A stretch of DNA of 64,000 bases from Commensalibacter oyaizuii. Its GTDB lineage: Bacteria > Pseudomonadota > Alphaproteobacteria > Acetobacterales > Acetobacteraceae. Position numbers and translations under genes: made by a program. Location: positions 1-64,000 of the forward strand of contig NZ_JASBAO010000001.1 in NCBI RefSeq assembly GCF_029953265.1, written 5' to 3'. Shown here in pieces: positions 10,213 through 18,813 of this stretch; within the stretch, counting starts at the first letter, position 1; the number at the start of each line of letters is the position of its first letter. The notes beneath the pieces are model-generated. The model ran no database searches. It had not been told where the DNA came from and worked only from the letters and a program-made list of their open reading frames with translations.

Positions 10213-10725
10213 TTATTTAGGATAAATACGACGTAACGGGGTAATAGAAGAAAAACTACAAAAATCGCCATGCCATGCATTGCAGGCAAGAGTTTCTTTA
10301 TCGATACTTAGTTGATGATCTTTGATTTTATGTAAAGTTATTTTACAATGAGGGTCTTCTTTAGACGTAAATTCTATTTCTGAAGGTTTTTTCGGGTTTA
10401 TGATTGTCGTACCGTGGGAATTAGCCTGACATGTTGGAGAGTCATAAGCAATCAAGGCACTGCCATTGCGGTCAGGATATAATGCCAAGACATAATTTTT
10501 TTTATTCTCGCCATGTCCTTCATAAATTTCAAACTGAGGAGAGGGTAACGTCGACGTAGAGGAGGATGGTGATTTTTTAACCTCTGAATGATTATGTTTT
10601 TGAGCAGGTTTATGATGGGACGGTGTAGTGGTTTTGGAATGGGAATGATCATTAGCCAAGCTTTGTTGATGACTAAATACCCATAGGCATAAAGATACCA
10701 AGCAAAAGAATAATGGGTTAATCAA
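10213..10725 (-). CDS. Small secreted His-rich four-cysteine protein (paralogue B)
   Basis: This 170-residue protein has a signal peptide ending around HQQSLA. A His/Ser/Lys/Thr-rich linker follows (residues about 25-60, with roughly ten His), reminiscent of metal-binding tails. The C-terminal domain matches the neighbouring gene: SPTC, HCKI, LACN and FCSF carry the four conserved Cys. No known family was recognised. The His-rich linker is specific to this copy and might bind zinc, copper or nickel, which is inference only. Confidence 0.7.
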   Translation of the reverse strand: MINPLFFCLVSLCLWVFSHQQSLANDHSHSKTTTPSHHKPAQKHNHSEVKKSPSSSTSTLPSPQFEIYEGHGENKKNYVLALYPDRNGSALIAYDSPTCQANSHGTTIINPKKPSEIEFTSKEDPHCKITLHKIKDHQLSIDKETLACNAWHGDFCSFSSITPLRRIYPK

Positions 10726-10960
10726 TTGTTATCTCCGGCCTTCTTTAGATCAACGAGAGGTTTATTTGGGTCATTTTAAGAAAAAAAGGGCCAAAGGATC
10801 AAGGATTTTAGGTAAAATTTTAATAATAATTCACAAGATAAAATTTTAATCATTTATTTTCAGTCGGTTATTAATTTTTAATATAATATAAATTATTGTA
10901 ACTTTGATGTGTAAAGGAGAAGATTTGTTTCTATCAATCTGCCCCTTTAGTATAATTATT

Positions 10961-12109
10961 TTAGTACAAGGTTGAAAAGATCTTTTGTATTTCTAAGGTG
11001 GAGTGGATATTATTTGCCAATAAAATCTGTAATAATATACGAGATTTTTGCGGATTTAAGTCCTCTGAAACGACAAAATTGTTTTGGTCATCATTGATTT
11101 CCACATTACGATTTACAAAGCCACTGGCCACACGGGTTGACCTAACGATAATAATTCCTCTTTTGGCAGCATTTTGTAAAGATCTTAATGCATCTGTGGA
11201 TGTATTTCCATCCCCTACACCAGCCAATATAATTCCCTTTACCCCTCTTTTAAGGGCATCTTCTATTAAAGCAGCATCCATTTGGACATGAGAGTAAATA
11301 ATATCTACTCTTGGGAAAGGAGCTTTGACAGGTAGTTTGAATGAGGCTTGATTGTGGGCTAGAGGGGCACTATAAAAGCGAATATGTTCACTGTTAACGA
11401 TTCCAATAGGGCCAGCATTAGGAGCTTGGAAAGCTTCTAAGTTAGTGGTGTTCATTTTTTGAACAGACCGTGCAGCAAAAATCGTATCATTCATAACGAC
11501 CATAACAGGACGATTTTTTGCAAGTGGACTAGCTGCAACCTTGACGGCATCAATTAAATTGGCAGCACCATCAGCACTGGCATAACCAGCGGGGCGCATG
11601 GCACCAACCAAAATGACGGGTTTCTGGTGGGATACAACTTCGTTAAGGAAGAAGGCAGTTTCTTCCATTGTGTCGGTACCATGAGTGATGACTATACCAT
11701 TGATTGAAGGATCGTTCTCGGCTTGTTTAATACGTTGTGCAAGTTTCAGTAGGATTGCATCTGACATATCTTGTGAACCAATTTGAGAAATAGTTTCAAC
11801 CTTGATATGTGCTTCGTTTTTCAGTGCAGGTACAGAATTAATTAATGCTTCACCTTTGGTTTGACCAGCATGGTATCCTAATTCTTTGTCGTTATTTGCT
11901 TGACCAGCTATGGTTCCACCTGTAGTTAAAACCAATATATTAGCTTGCTCTTTGCTTTGATGTGACATCGGTGATTGATCTGTTGAATGTTGAGACGTTG
12001 CAGATAAAACGGAGGAAGAAAACAAGGTAAGACAAGCAAAGCCCACCAAATTTATAAATGTTATCTTTTTTATATGATGCATGATTATATGATTCTGTAA
12101 TGAGTACAT
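10961..12109 (-). CDS. ansB: Periplasmic type II L-asparaginase
   Basis: This enzyme hydrolyses asparagine (and often glutamine) to aspartate and ammonia. Both active-site motifs are present: TTGGTIAG with nucleophile Thr63 and HGTDT with Thr144-Asp145. A hydrophobic N-terminus (residues about 16-36, cleavage after VLSA) marks it as exported, as for type II enzymes. The N-terminus is ambiguous: the in-frame Met at 12082 gives a shorter, more typical signal peptide, and neither start has a clear ribosome binding site. A linker of about 20 Ser/Gln/His-rich residues precedes the catalytic domain. It is a single gene. Confidence 0.9.
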   Translation of the reverse strand: MYSLQNHIIMHHIKKITFINLVGFACLTLFSSSVLSATSQHSTDQSPMSHQSKEQANILVLTTGGTIAGQANNDKELGYHAGQTKGEALINSVPALKNEAHIKVETISQIGSQDMSDAILLKLAQRIKQAENDPSINGIVITHGTDTMEETAFFLNEVVSHQKPVILVGAMRPAGYASADGAANLIDAVKVAASPLAKNRPVMVVMNDTIFAARSVQKMNTTNLEAFQAPNAGPIGIVNSEHIRFYSAPLAHNQASFKLPVKAPFPRVDIIYSHVQMDAALIEDALKRGVKGIILAGVGDGNTSTDALRSLQNAAKRGIIIVRSTRVASGFVNRNVEINDDQNNFVVSEDLNPQKSRILLQILLANNIHSTLEIQKIFSTLY

Positions 12110-12249
12110 AGCCGTAATATTGAAAAAAAAAAAGAATTTTGTAAAGCTATGCTATTTGATTCTTTGTAATCTATTTTGGGTTTGATTATATATTACAGTA
12201 ATAAATATTGGGTTTAGGCTTATAATCTGGTTTGATTTGGGTGATTTTG

Positions 12250-14028
12250 ATGGTGTTTGGGTGGTTTAAAAACAGTGGCAAGAATCTATTTGCTAAGAAC
12301 TGTTTTCAGCAGCGTTTAGTAATCCTGCCTGTTTTACAAAGTGGTCATCAAATTGATTTTATATATAAAGCAGGACAGTCAGCTGTTACGTATTGTGTTG
12401 ATTTGAAATTTCTTTTATCTCCTGGTGAAGAAATCAAGCAGGTTCATTACGATAGTGGTGATCATACCTTGATATTGGATGACTTTGTTGTTGATAAAAA
12501 TAAATTTATCGTCACGGTCTCAGGCGGATATGATCATTGTAAATCAACCATATTGTTTAAGATAGATACAAATCTTGAAATACAACATTCTTTCACTGTT
12601 TTGGTAAAGACAACCAGCATTCAACTGAAAAAAGATGACGATATTTCTGAGAAACGGTTATGTCGTCTGTGGGTGTTGGATCGTAATCCCGATCAACAAT
12701 ACCGCCAAGAAGGGGGGGATATTTGGATTGAGGGAGATATGATTTTAAACCAACATAATCACTATTTGTGGGAATATCGTGTCATTGATGGAAAACCAAT
12801 CTGGATGCCTTTATTTGTCATGAATGGTGTGATTGAACCTATGGTTACTTCTGACGAGGATGAAAAATCTGTTGGGGAAAGGTTGATTTTAAATAAGCTT
12901 CATTCTGATCAGGGCAAGATTAAATCGAATGCAAAAGGTGATCTAACGATTGAAGGTGAAGTTAGAGCAAATTCTCTATACACAAAGGCAATGGTTGCAG
13001 GTTATCCTTTGGGTGAGGGGATGTTATTTACTACTAATGGTATGATGGCTGGACACAGCCTTTATATTGGTTCCCCAGAGGCCAAACCAAAACATATTTA
13101 TATTGGGGTGCAAGGGGTGGTATCAACCAAACTTGTGTCTACAGATTATCTGCAATTAGCTGTTTTATCAGTGCGTGAATTACCAACGAATGTTAAGCAA
13201 GGGGCTGTGGTCTTATGTAATGATTATATAGGATTCTCTGGTGAAATCGTTTTATTATTCACTGCTAAGGATAACCCGCAATCACCATCAGATTGGAAAG
13301 TATTATCTAGCCCCGATGGGATGGCAAGGGTTCCTCAGCGTCCCTTACCACAAAGACCTAATTTGTATCCGATTTCTTTTAATCCCAGAATTGTTTCTAA
13401 TAAACAATCACGTGATAATATCGTTGATATTAAACCTGTTTTAGTTTCCAAGCATATTGATAATCAGGGAGAAGAAGTAGAAACAAAAGACGTTAAATTA
13501 GAGCCTCCTGACATATTTACACGCCTGCAGTTCGATCGACTGTCAATTCCTGTTTCTGAGGATCAAAAAGCCATTTGGAAACGGTTATCAATTCGTAATC
13601 AACGCCAGCAATTAATGGGTAAAGGGCAGGATTATTGGCATATAGAAAATCATTTTTGGCAGGCACCAACGGATGGATTGTTGCATATTCAAGGATATAT
13701 CATTTTCAACGAGGAAGAGCTGAAGCCTTCTGATCCAATTGATTACCATTCTGGTGATATATTATTATTAAATTTTGCCTGTAATCAACAAGATAAATCA
13801 GAAGTCTATCCTACGACCCAGATGGAATTTCCACTAGTCCCTTACATAAATGATGTTACACATAAGGTCTGTGCTAATCAAAGATTATCCTTCTCAACGG
13901 TTTATCCTGTTGAGGAGGAGGATAAAATTACATTTGATATCGCTTATTTACATCAACGCGCCCCTTATGGAAAAGCGCCTAAGGAATTATCCGTTAAGAA
14001 GATTGTGATTGAATTATTTATTTCTTAA
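12250..14028 (+). CDS. Large orphan protein, possibly phage-tail-derived
   Basis: This is about 592 residues from the ATG at 12250; an in-frame TTG at 12232 would add six. There is no signal peptide or membrane segment. The first ~100 residues (AGQSAVTYCVDLKFLLSPGE and following beta-rich sequence) resemble the small bacteriophage fibre-tail adaptor/BACON-like domain found next to tail-fibre genes. The central part (about 160-330) has short beta strands like fibre or peptidoglycan-binding tail proteins, and the C-terminus has a Trp/Asp-rich beta domain. No other phage gene is nearby. The homology is tentative; it may be a domesticated tail component. Confidence 0.6.
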   Translation: MVFGWFKNSGKNLFAKNCFQQRLVILPVLQSGHQIDFIYKAGQSAVTYCVDLKFLLSPGEEIKQVHYDSGDHTLILDDFVVDKNKFIVTVSGGYDHCKSTILFKIDTNLEIQHSFTVLVKTTSIQLKKDDDISEKRLCRLWVLDRNPDQQYRQEGGDIWIEGDMILNQHNHYLWEYRVIDGKPIWMPLFVMNGVIEPMVTSDEDEKSVGERLILNKLHSDQGKIKSNAKGDLTIEGEVRANSLYTKAMVAGYPLGEGMLFTTNGMMAGHSLYIGSPEAKPKHIYIGVQGVVSTKLVSTDYLQLAVLSVRELPTNVKQGAVVLCNDYIGFSGEIVLLFTAKDNPQSPSDWKVLSSPDGMARVPQRPLPQRPNLYPISFNPRIVSNKQSRDNIVDIKPVLVSKHIDNQGEEVETKDVKLEPPDIFTRLQFDRLSIPVSEDQKAIWKRLSIRNQRQQLMGKGQDYWHIENHFWQAPTDGLLHIQGYIIFNEEELKPSDPIDYHSGDILLLNFACNQQDKSEVYPTTQMEFPLVPYINDVTHKVCANQRLSFSTVYPVEEEDKITFDIAYLHQRAPYGKAPKELSVKKIVIELFIS

Positions 14029-14049
14029 TTATTTTTAAGGCTTATATAC

Positions 14050-14808
14050 CTATCTTGATTTTTCATTATCGGAATACGCCAGAAATGGGGAGGACAAGAA
14101 GACGTCCATTTCAGGATAAAAATGTTCCATGGAAATATCAATACCTGTTTCATCCAACGTGGCAATAATGTTGCCATAAAATTGCAGGTTATATTTGTCA
14201 ATAGGTAAGTGGTTTAGTAATTTTTGAGCCCCTTGCGTTGAAAGTGTATAACAGCATAATCCAGCATACATGGTGGTTCTGACAAATGTTGGGGTAATGG
14301 ACTGTTCTAAATATGCATTTTGATTGATTCTGTCGCCATAAGCACCAATTTGATGATAGAGTTGTATCTCATTGGAATTGCCTAAATTAAGCAAATAGGA
14401 AATGAGTGTAGCAGGCAATCCCTTGGCTGTGTGCAACCGAATAGGCCAGTCCAGATTATATCCCCATGCGATTAAATCAAATGACTTTTGTTCTGCTAAA
14501 ATCTGTTTAGAACTTGTGATATAGTCTTTATGAATTGTTACATCATCTTCCATGATTGTGATGCCATGGTCGCTGTTGGCGGCGATCTTCCATAACTCTA
14601 CATGGGATTTTAAAATTCCAAGTGCGCGCGCATTGTAGGTATTACGATCGGTAATTAATCCATCCAATACCATTTGTCGGCGGGGGAGTATCTTGCCATT
14701 ATACCCATTAAAAAATTGAGTATGATCTAAAAGAAAATGATTTCTTTTTTTAAATAATTCTAAACGTTCTTGATGATCTTGTAGATTAATGACGTAAATG
14801 GGAAACAT
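14050..14808 (-). CDS. Glycosyltransferase family 25 (LPS-type)
   Basis: This 252-residue GT25 enzyme opens with the family signature PIYVINLQDHQERLE and has the acidic metal/nucleotide motif in ITIMEDDVTI, preceded by ARALGILKSHVELWK as in LpsA/LgtB-type galactosyltransferases. It is predicted cytoplasmic and would add a hexose to lipooligosaccharide or another surface glycan. It is a solitary gene between the orphan at 12250 and ecotin, not in a recognisable LPS locus. Acceptor and sugar are unknown. Confidence 0.85.
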   Translation of the reverse strand: MFPIYVINLQDHQERLELFKKRNHFLLDHTQFFNGYNGKILPRRQMVLDGLITDRNTYNARALGILKSHVELWKIAANSDHGITIMEDDVTIHKDYITSSKQILAEQKSFDLIAWGYNLDWPIRLHTAKGLPATLISYLLNLGNSNEIQLYHQIGAYGDRINQNAYLEQSITPTFVRTTMYAGLCCYTLSTQGAQKLLNHLPIDKYNLQFYGNIIATLDETGIDISMEHFYPEMDVFLSSPFLAYSDNEKSR

Positions 14809-14950
14809 TTAGTTCTCATAAAGGGTTATATATTAGAATTGCGACATTTAAAATTATTGAGAGTATTCATAACGAACTTAAGGGAAATTGGAAATATTTT
14901 TTTTCCATTTCAGTGATAAATATAGAAATAAAATTTAGATTTAAAAGAGA

Positions 14951-14980
14951 ATTTAAGACGATTTTTTTTTCGTCTTAAAT
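14951..14980 (-). terminator. Hairpin downstream of ecotin gene
   Basis: An 11-bp stem (14951-14961 with 14970-14980) with an 8-nt loop lies 25 nt past the ecotin stop. The downstream tract on the minus strand is pyrimidine-rich but not a pure T-run, so it is a plausible rather than certain terminator. Confidence 0.55.
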
Positions 14981-15005
14981 AAATTACGATTTCAAAAGTT
15001 AGAAA

Positions 15006-15512
15006 TTATTTCTCAGTCCCTTGTTGCAGGGGATTTGCAGACCATACTCGATACGACATTGTTATATCTTTGGGCACATAAACAACAATTGGTAATTTGC
15101 TGTTGTATCTAATGAAACCCATGCGGGTTTGAACAGGGATTAATTTTGACTGCATTGTCGAACCAGGACAAGCCATGCGTGTAGATGCTGCTGGTCCGAT
15201 AGATGACAAAACGTAATACTCATATCCCCACCCTGTTAAAGGTTTGGTCTCCATAGTGCCAGAAACCATAAAGCGATTACAATCTACCTGCATACTTTTT
15301 TGGGGAACAAGTTCTATTTTATAGTTATCCTCGTCGTGCAAAACGGGTAAATCTATTACAACCCTTTTATACCCTTGTTCGGGCTTTGGCCAGATGGAAA
15401 GAGGATCCTTTTTTGAAGCAGAATATGCATTAAAGGCAATAAACATTGTTGTAAAAAGGAAAGCACCACACGCAGTAATAATACGAAGGAGATGATTTTT
15501 TTGTAAGAGCAT
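15006..15512 (-). CDS. eco: Ecotin, periplasmic serine-protease inhibitor
   Basis: This 168-residue protein is an exported dimeric inhibitor of trypsin-fold proteases. It matches Escherichia coli ecotin along its length: VDCNRFMVSG, GWGYEYYVL, RMACPG, RYNSKLPIVVYVP and YRVW are all present, with the family disulfide cysteines at 78 and 115. The primary reactive site is STRMACP, giving Arg112 at P1 where E. coli has Met. I chose the ATG at 15512, which has aaggaaat at good spacing and gives a standard signal peptide ending near AYSA; an upstream ATG at 15539 lacks this. The inhibitor probably guards the cell against host-gut or neighbour proteases. Confidence 0.93.
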   Translation of the reverse strand: MLLQKNHLLRIITACGAFLFTTMFIAFNAYSASKKDPLSIWPKPEQGYKRVVIDLPVLHDEDNYKIELVPQKSMQVDCNRFMVSGTMETKPLTGWGYEYYVLSSIGPAASTRMACPGSTMQSKLIPVQTRMGFIRYNSKLPIVVYVPKDITMSYRVWSANPLQQGTEK

Positions 15513-15693
15513 TTTATTTCCTTGAAAATGATGAAACACTGAAATACCTTATGAAGTGATTTTTTATGATTGGAGTAACTACCACGATATAAAAATATCT
15601 GCGTGGTCTTACCCTTCAATCTAAAGAATAGAATAGGAAAAGATAATATTCGTATCTTTTTCAAAATAGAATGAGTTCAAGATTTGGGTCGCG

Positions 15694-16344
15694 ATGAAAC
15701 TATATATATACGAACATTGTCCTTTTTGTGTTATGGCAAAAATGATATTTGTTTTAAAAAATTATCCAGTCGAGCTGATTTATTTGTTATATGATGATGT
15801 GCAAACGCCAATGCAGATGGTTGGCCGCAAGCTTTTACCGATTTTAGGATATAATTCCAATTCATTTATGCCAGAAAGTCAAGATATTATAAAGTATATT
15901 GACCATAAGGTGGATCATCCACGCGTAATCTCTCCTGTTGATTCTGCAATTTCACAATGGGTGAACAATTTACAGCGATTTATTTATCGATTGACATATC
16001 CCCGCTGGATTAAGGCACCTTTTCCAGAATTTGCAACAGATAGTGCCAAAAAATATTTTTTGCAAACCAAGGATCCATCTGGCAAAGGATTTGTTTCTGA
16101 TTTGGCTGATCCTGCGTTATTACAACGCGCTCAAAAAGCTGTGGATATATTGGATGATCTTTTAGTTATTTATCCTTTGCTAGATTATAAAAGGGATTTG
16201 TCTATAAGTGATTTTACACTGTTTGCTCAATTACATTCTTTATCCATTGTTAAGGGACTTACTTATGGCCCTCACGTTGAAGAGTGGAGAAGGCATGCAT
16301 CGGAAATATGTTCGATAGAATTGCATGACGAATTAGCAAACTAA
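15694..16344 (+). CDS. grxB: Glutaredoxin 2
   Basis: This 216-residue glutathione-dependent disulfide oxidoreductase is of the GST-like Grx2 type: an N-terminal thioredoxin-fold domain (residues 1-75) plus a C-terminal all-helical domain. The redox site is CPFC at 9-12 (CPYC in E. coli). The TVP-like cis-Pro segment is replaced by KLLPIL, and the MPESQDIIKYID glutathione-binding stretch is conserved. Cytoplasmic. It is divergently arranged with the ecotin gene, the two starts being about 180 nt apart. Confidence 0.92.
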   Translation: MKLYIYEHCPFCVMAKMIFVLKNYPVELIYLLYDDVQTPMQMVGRKLLPILGYNSNSFMPESQDIIKYIDHKVDHPRVISPVDSAISQWVNNLQRFIYRLTYPRWIKAPFPEFATDSAKKYFLQTKDPSGKGFVSDLADPALLQRAQKAVDILDDLLVIYPLLDYKRDLSISDFTLFAQLHSLSIVKGLTYGPHVEEWRRHASEICSIELHDELAN

Positions 16345-16508
16345 CTTTTTATTCCATTTATTAATAAAAGATAAAACGTTTATTGATGAATGAAACGATT
16401 AGTTTTTTTGAATGAAGCAGTTGCTTAGATAGTTTTGTCAAACTTGGTAAAACTATCTGTAATATGTAAGGCCGTGCAAAATTTTTGCTACATTTAATAA
16501 GTCTAGCT

Positions 16509-16718
16509 ATGAATTTTTTAAAGTTCTTCTTCTTAACAACTCTACGGACTTTATTTTCTATATGTGCAACTATCGTTGTTATTTTTTTATTAATTTTAGG
16601 CACATTATTATTATATCATTTATTAAAATCAGGCTTTTCTTTTGATATTTTTGCAGAGTTCGTCTTCATATTTAGCTTAATGATTTATTTGCTTTATGTA
16701 GCATTTATAGATTATTAA
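16509..16718 (+). CDS. Possible small two-helix membrane protein
   Basis: The frame from ATG 16509 encodes 69 residues with two strongly hydrophobic segments (about 5-33 and 44-66). An in-frame upstream start at 16485 adds eight residues. No good ribosome binding site precedes either. AT-rich DNA easily encodes such Phe/Leu/Ile runs by chance, so this is a weak call with no known family. Confidence 0.3.
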   Translation: MNFLKFFFLTTLRTLFSICATIVVIFLLILGTLLLYHLLKSGFSFDIFAEFVFIFSLMIYLLYVAFIDY

Positions 16719-16756
16719 GATTAATACGCCCGAGGAATGATAGGGTATTTTAAAAA

Positions 16757-16785
16757 AACCACGCTACAGTAACTGTAGCGTGGTT
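16757..16785 (-). terminator. Terminator of the dihydroxyacetone kinase gene
   Basis: A 13-bp perfect stem (16757-16769 with 16773-16785) and 3-nt loop is followed, on the minus strand, by a T-run. It lies 45 nt past the kinase stop. Confidence 0.85.
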
Positions 16786-16829
16786 CGTATTTAAGATTTA
16801 GTTAATATACAAAGTTGTTATGGTAAAAA

Positions 16830-18482
16830 TTAAGAACATTTCTGCAACAATGCTGCGAAAACGCGTGCAACGGCAACTGCCCCAGGATCGGCATTACCAA
16901 CCAAACTGTCGCTGTTAAGATAGGAGGAACGACCAGCATTTGCTTTGGCAGATTTTGCGGTGTTCTTAGCCCCTTCATCAGCAGCTTGCATTGCGGATTG
17001 CAAACTACCACTTTGTTTAAATGCTTCTAGGGCGGGTTGCAGGGCATCGATCATTGTTCTATCACCCAGATCAGCACCCCCATAATGTTTCATTTGCTTA
17101 AGACCAAATAATAATCCTTCAGCCAAGTTTTGTCCTTCACCCAATTTTTGACCTGTTGCGGTAAAGAAGATGGACATTAGTACGCCACTTGATCCCCCCA
17201 TTACTACAGCCAAACGCTCGCCTATAACTAGACATAGTTTTGATAAATCAGCCAAAGGCAAATCTTTTGCCTTTAATAAAGCTGCAATTCCCCGTGCACC
17301 AGCGGCAAAGGTGGCCCCTGTATCTCCATCGCCTACTTTGGCATCCAAATCATTTAATTCATCTTCAAGATCACTTAAGGTTTGAGTGACAACGTCAACG
17401 ACTTTATCAACGACTGCATCATCTGAAGGGGTATATTGAACTTTTGTTTCGACTGTTTTTACAGAAGCAATGGTCATCTTTTCAGGTTTTACAGGCGAGA
17501 TCCAACTTGATGCTTCGGTTGGTGCGATGAGTGCTTGTTCAATTTTATCATCCAAAACCAAAGTGCTTAAAGAAAAGCCTTTCATATCCAATGCAGTTAC
17601 GACCAGTGCTGGCCCAACAATCCATGAAATATGTGGGGCGAGTGCGCTATGATTCAGTTCTTTAGCTAAGATGGACATTTCAGTCACAGAAACACCACCT
17701 AGATTATTGATCATTACAGCAATTTTTGACTGCGCTGGAACATGGTCTTTTAACTTTGATACCATTAAATCAATAACTTCACGACTATTTTGGGTATTCA
17801 CTGTCGTTGCACCAGGTTCACCATGAATACCCAAACCTAATTCGATAGAACCTTCTGGAATACGCTTTGAATCGGCTTGTGCTTGGGGCAGGTGACACCC
17901 AGACATTGCAACACCCAAACTACAAACATGTTGATTTGCATGATCCACAAATTTCTTTACTTCAGCTAATGATAAACCTGATTCGGCAGCGTAACCTGCC
18001 ATTTTATGTACGAAAACCGTGCCTGCAATTCCACGGGGTTGTTTATTATCAGGTAAAGAAATATCATCTTTTACAAAAACAATTTCTACCTTATATCCTA
18101 ATTGCTTTGCTTTTTCTGCGGCTAAACCAAAATTTAAACGATCCCCTGTGTAATTTTTGATAATTAATAAGCACCCAGCTTCACCCGTTACGGCAGTAAT
18201 AGCGGTTAAAACTGCATCCACACTGGGAGAGGCGAATAAATCGCCACAGACGGCTGCTGTTAGCATTCCCTTACCAACAAAACCAATGTGGGTGGGTTCA
18301 TGACCCGCCCCTCCACCAGAAACAACAGCAACCTTTTTTTTATCCCAATCTTTACGTATAACAATGCGCATAGATGGATCGGTATCTAGTTTTGCGAGAT
18401 TATGATGAGGTGCAGTTATTAAAGTGCCCTCTATTGCATCATTCACTAAGGTCGTACGATCATTAAAAAAGAAGTTTGACAT
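16830..18482 (-). CDS. dhaK: Dihydroxyacetone (glycerone) kinase, DhaK-DhaL fusion
   Basis: This ATP-dependent kinase of 550 residues phosphorylates dihydroxyacetone to DHAP. The DhaK domain (1-330) carries VVSGGGAGHEPTHIGFVGKG and the substrate-binding His in GLGIHGEPG. The DhaL domain (about 350-550) has the nucleotide/Mg motif LNDLDAKVGDGDTGATFA and the MGGSSGVL loop. Fusion of both domains marks the single-chain ATP-type enzyme (Citrobacter/yeast style), not the PTS-dependent DhaKLM. The ribosome site is agggtgg. Paired functionally with gldA at 5658-6764, although they are 10 kb apart. Confidence 0.93.
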   Translation of the reverse strand: MSNFFFNDRTTLVNDAIEGTLITAPHHNLAKLDTDPSMRIVIRKDWDKKKVAVVSGGGAGHEPTHIGFVGKGMLTAAVCGDLFASPSVDAVLTAITAVTGEAGCLLIIKNYTGDRLNFGLAAEKAKQLGYKVEIVFVKDDISLPDNKQPRGIAGTVFVHKMAGYAAESGLSLAEVKKFVDHANQHVCSLGVAMSGCHLPQAQADSKRIPEGSIELGLGIHGEPGATTVNTQNSREVIDLMVSKLKDHVPAQSKIAVMINNLGGVSVTEMSILAKELNHSALAPHISWIVGPALVVTALDMKGFSLSTLVLDDKIEQALIAPTEASSWISPVKPEKMTIASVKTVETKVQYTPSDDAVVDKVVDVVTQTLSDLEDELNDLDAKVGDGDTGATFAAGARGIAALLKAKDLPLADLSKLCLVIGERLAVVMGGSSGVLMSIFFTATGQKLGEGQNLAEGLLFGLKQMKHYGGADLGDRTMIDALQPALEAFKQSGSLQSAMQAADEGAKNTAKSAKANAGRSSYLNSDSLVGNADPGAVAVARVFAALLQKCS

Positions 18483-18813
18483 AATCCACCCTTAAACTTA
18501 AAATTTTTTTTAAAATTATTAATAATTATGGTTACAGTATGCACCTAGCAAAGTAATTATGACAAGCTTTAAACGAAAAATTATTTAATCTTCACAGCCG
18601 CATATTTTTATATTAGATTTATTCTTTTGATATATAAAGGAAATGAGGAATAGTTAGAAATAAAAAGATGTATTTATAATTAATTTTTTATGAGACGTTT
18701 GAAAATTACCAGTAAATACTATTTCATTTCGAATAAATCTAATTTTTTTAAAACTGTTGAAATAAGAGGGCAGGAACAAACCTGCCTTTGAAGAATATTT
18801 ATTTGCTTTTAAG
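18483..18813. other. AT-rich intergenic region with one hairpin
   Basis: No coding frame is supported in these 331 nt. It holds the promoter region of the dihydroxyacetone kinase gene and, near the other end, the hairpin at 18766-18789. Confidence 0.5.
18766..18789 (-). terminator. Probable terminator of map
   Basis: A GC stem (core ggcagg 18769-18774 with cctgcc 18781-18786, extended by wobble pairs) and 6-nt loop lies 25 nt beyond the map stop; the following minus-strand sequence is moderately T-rich. Confidence 0.6.

Larger units (their letters stand above)
16345..16829. other. Low-coding region between grxB and dhaKL
   Basis: This 485-nt AT-rich stretch holds a 10-bp hairpin (16427-16436 with 16449-16458, loop 12 nt) that could end grxB transcription though it lacks a T-run, one doubtful small membrane ORF (16509-16718) and a strong terminator (16757-16785). 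Confidence 0.5.

Noticed and set aside
12232-14028. Intact prophage around the tail-like orphan
   Set aside because: Neighbours are chromosomal (asparaginase, GT25); no integrase, capsid, terminase or attachment repeats were seen.
16361-16603. 80-codon minus-strand frame rich in Lys
   Set aside because: It is antisense to the equally doubtful small membrane ORF, crosses a hairpin, and its composition is what AT-rich DNA gives by chance.
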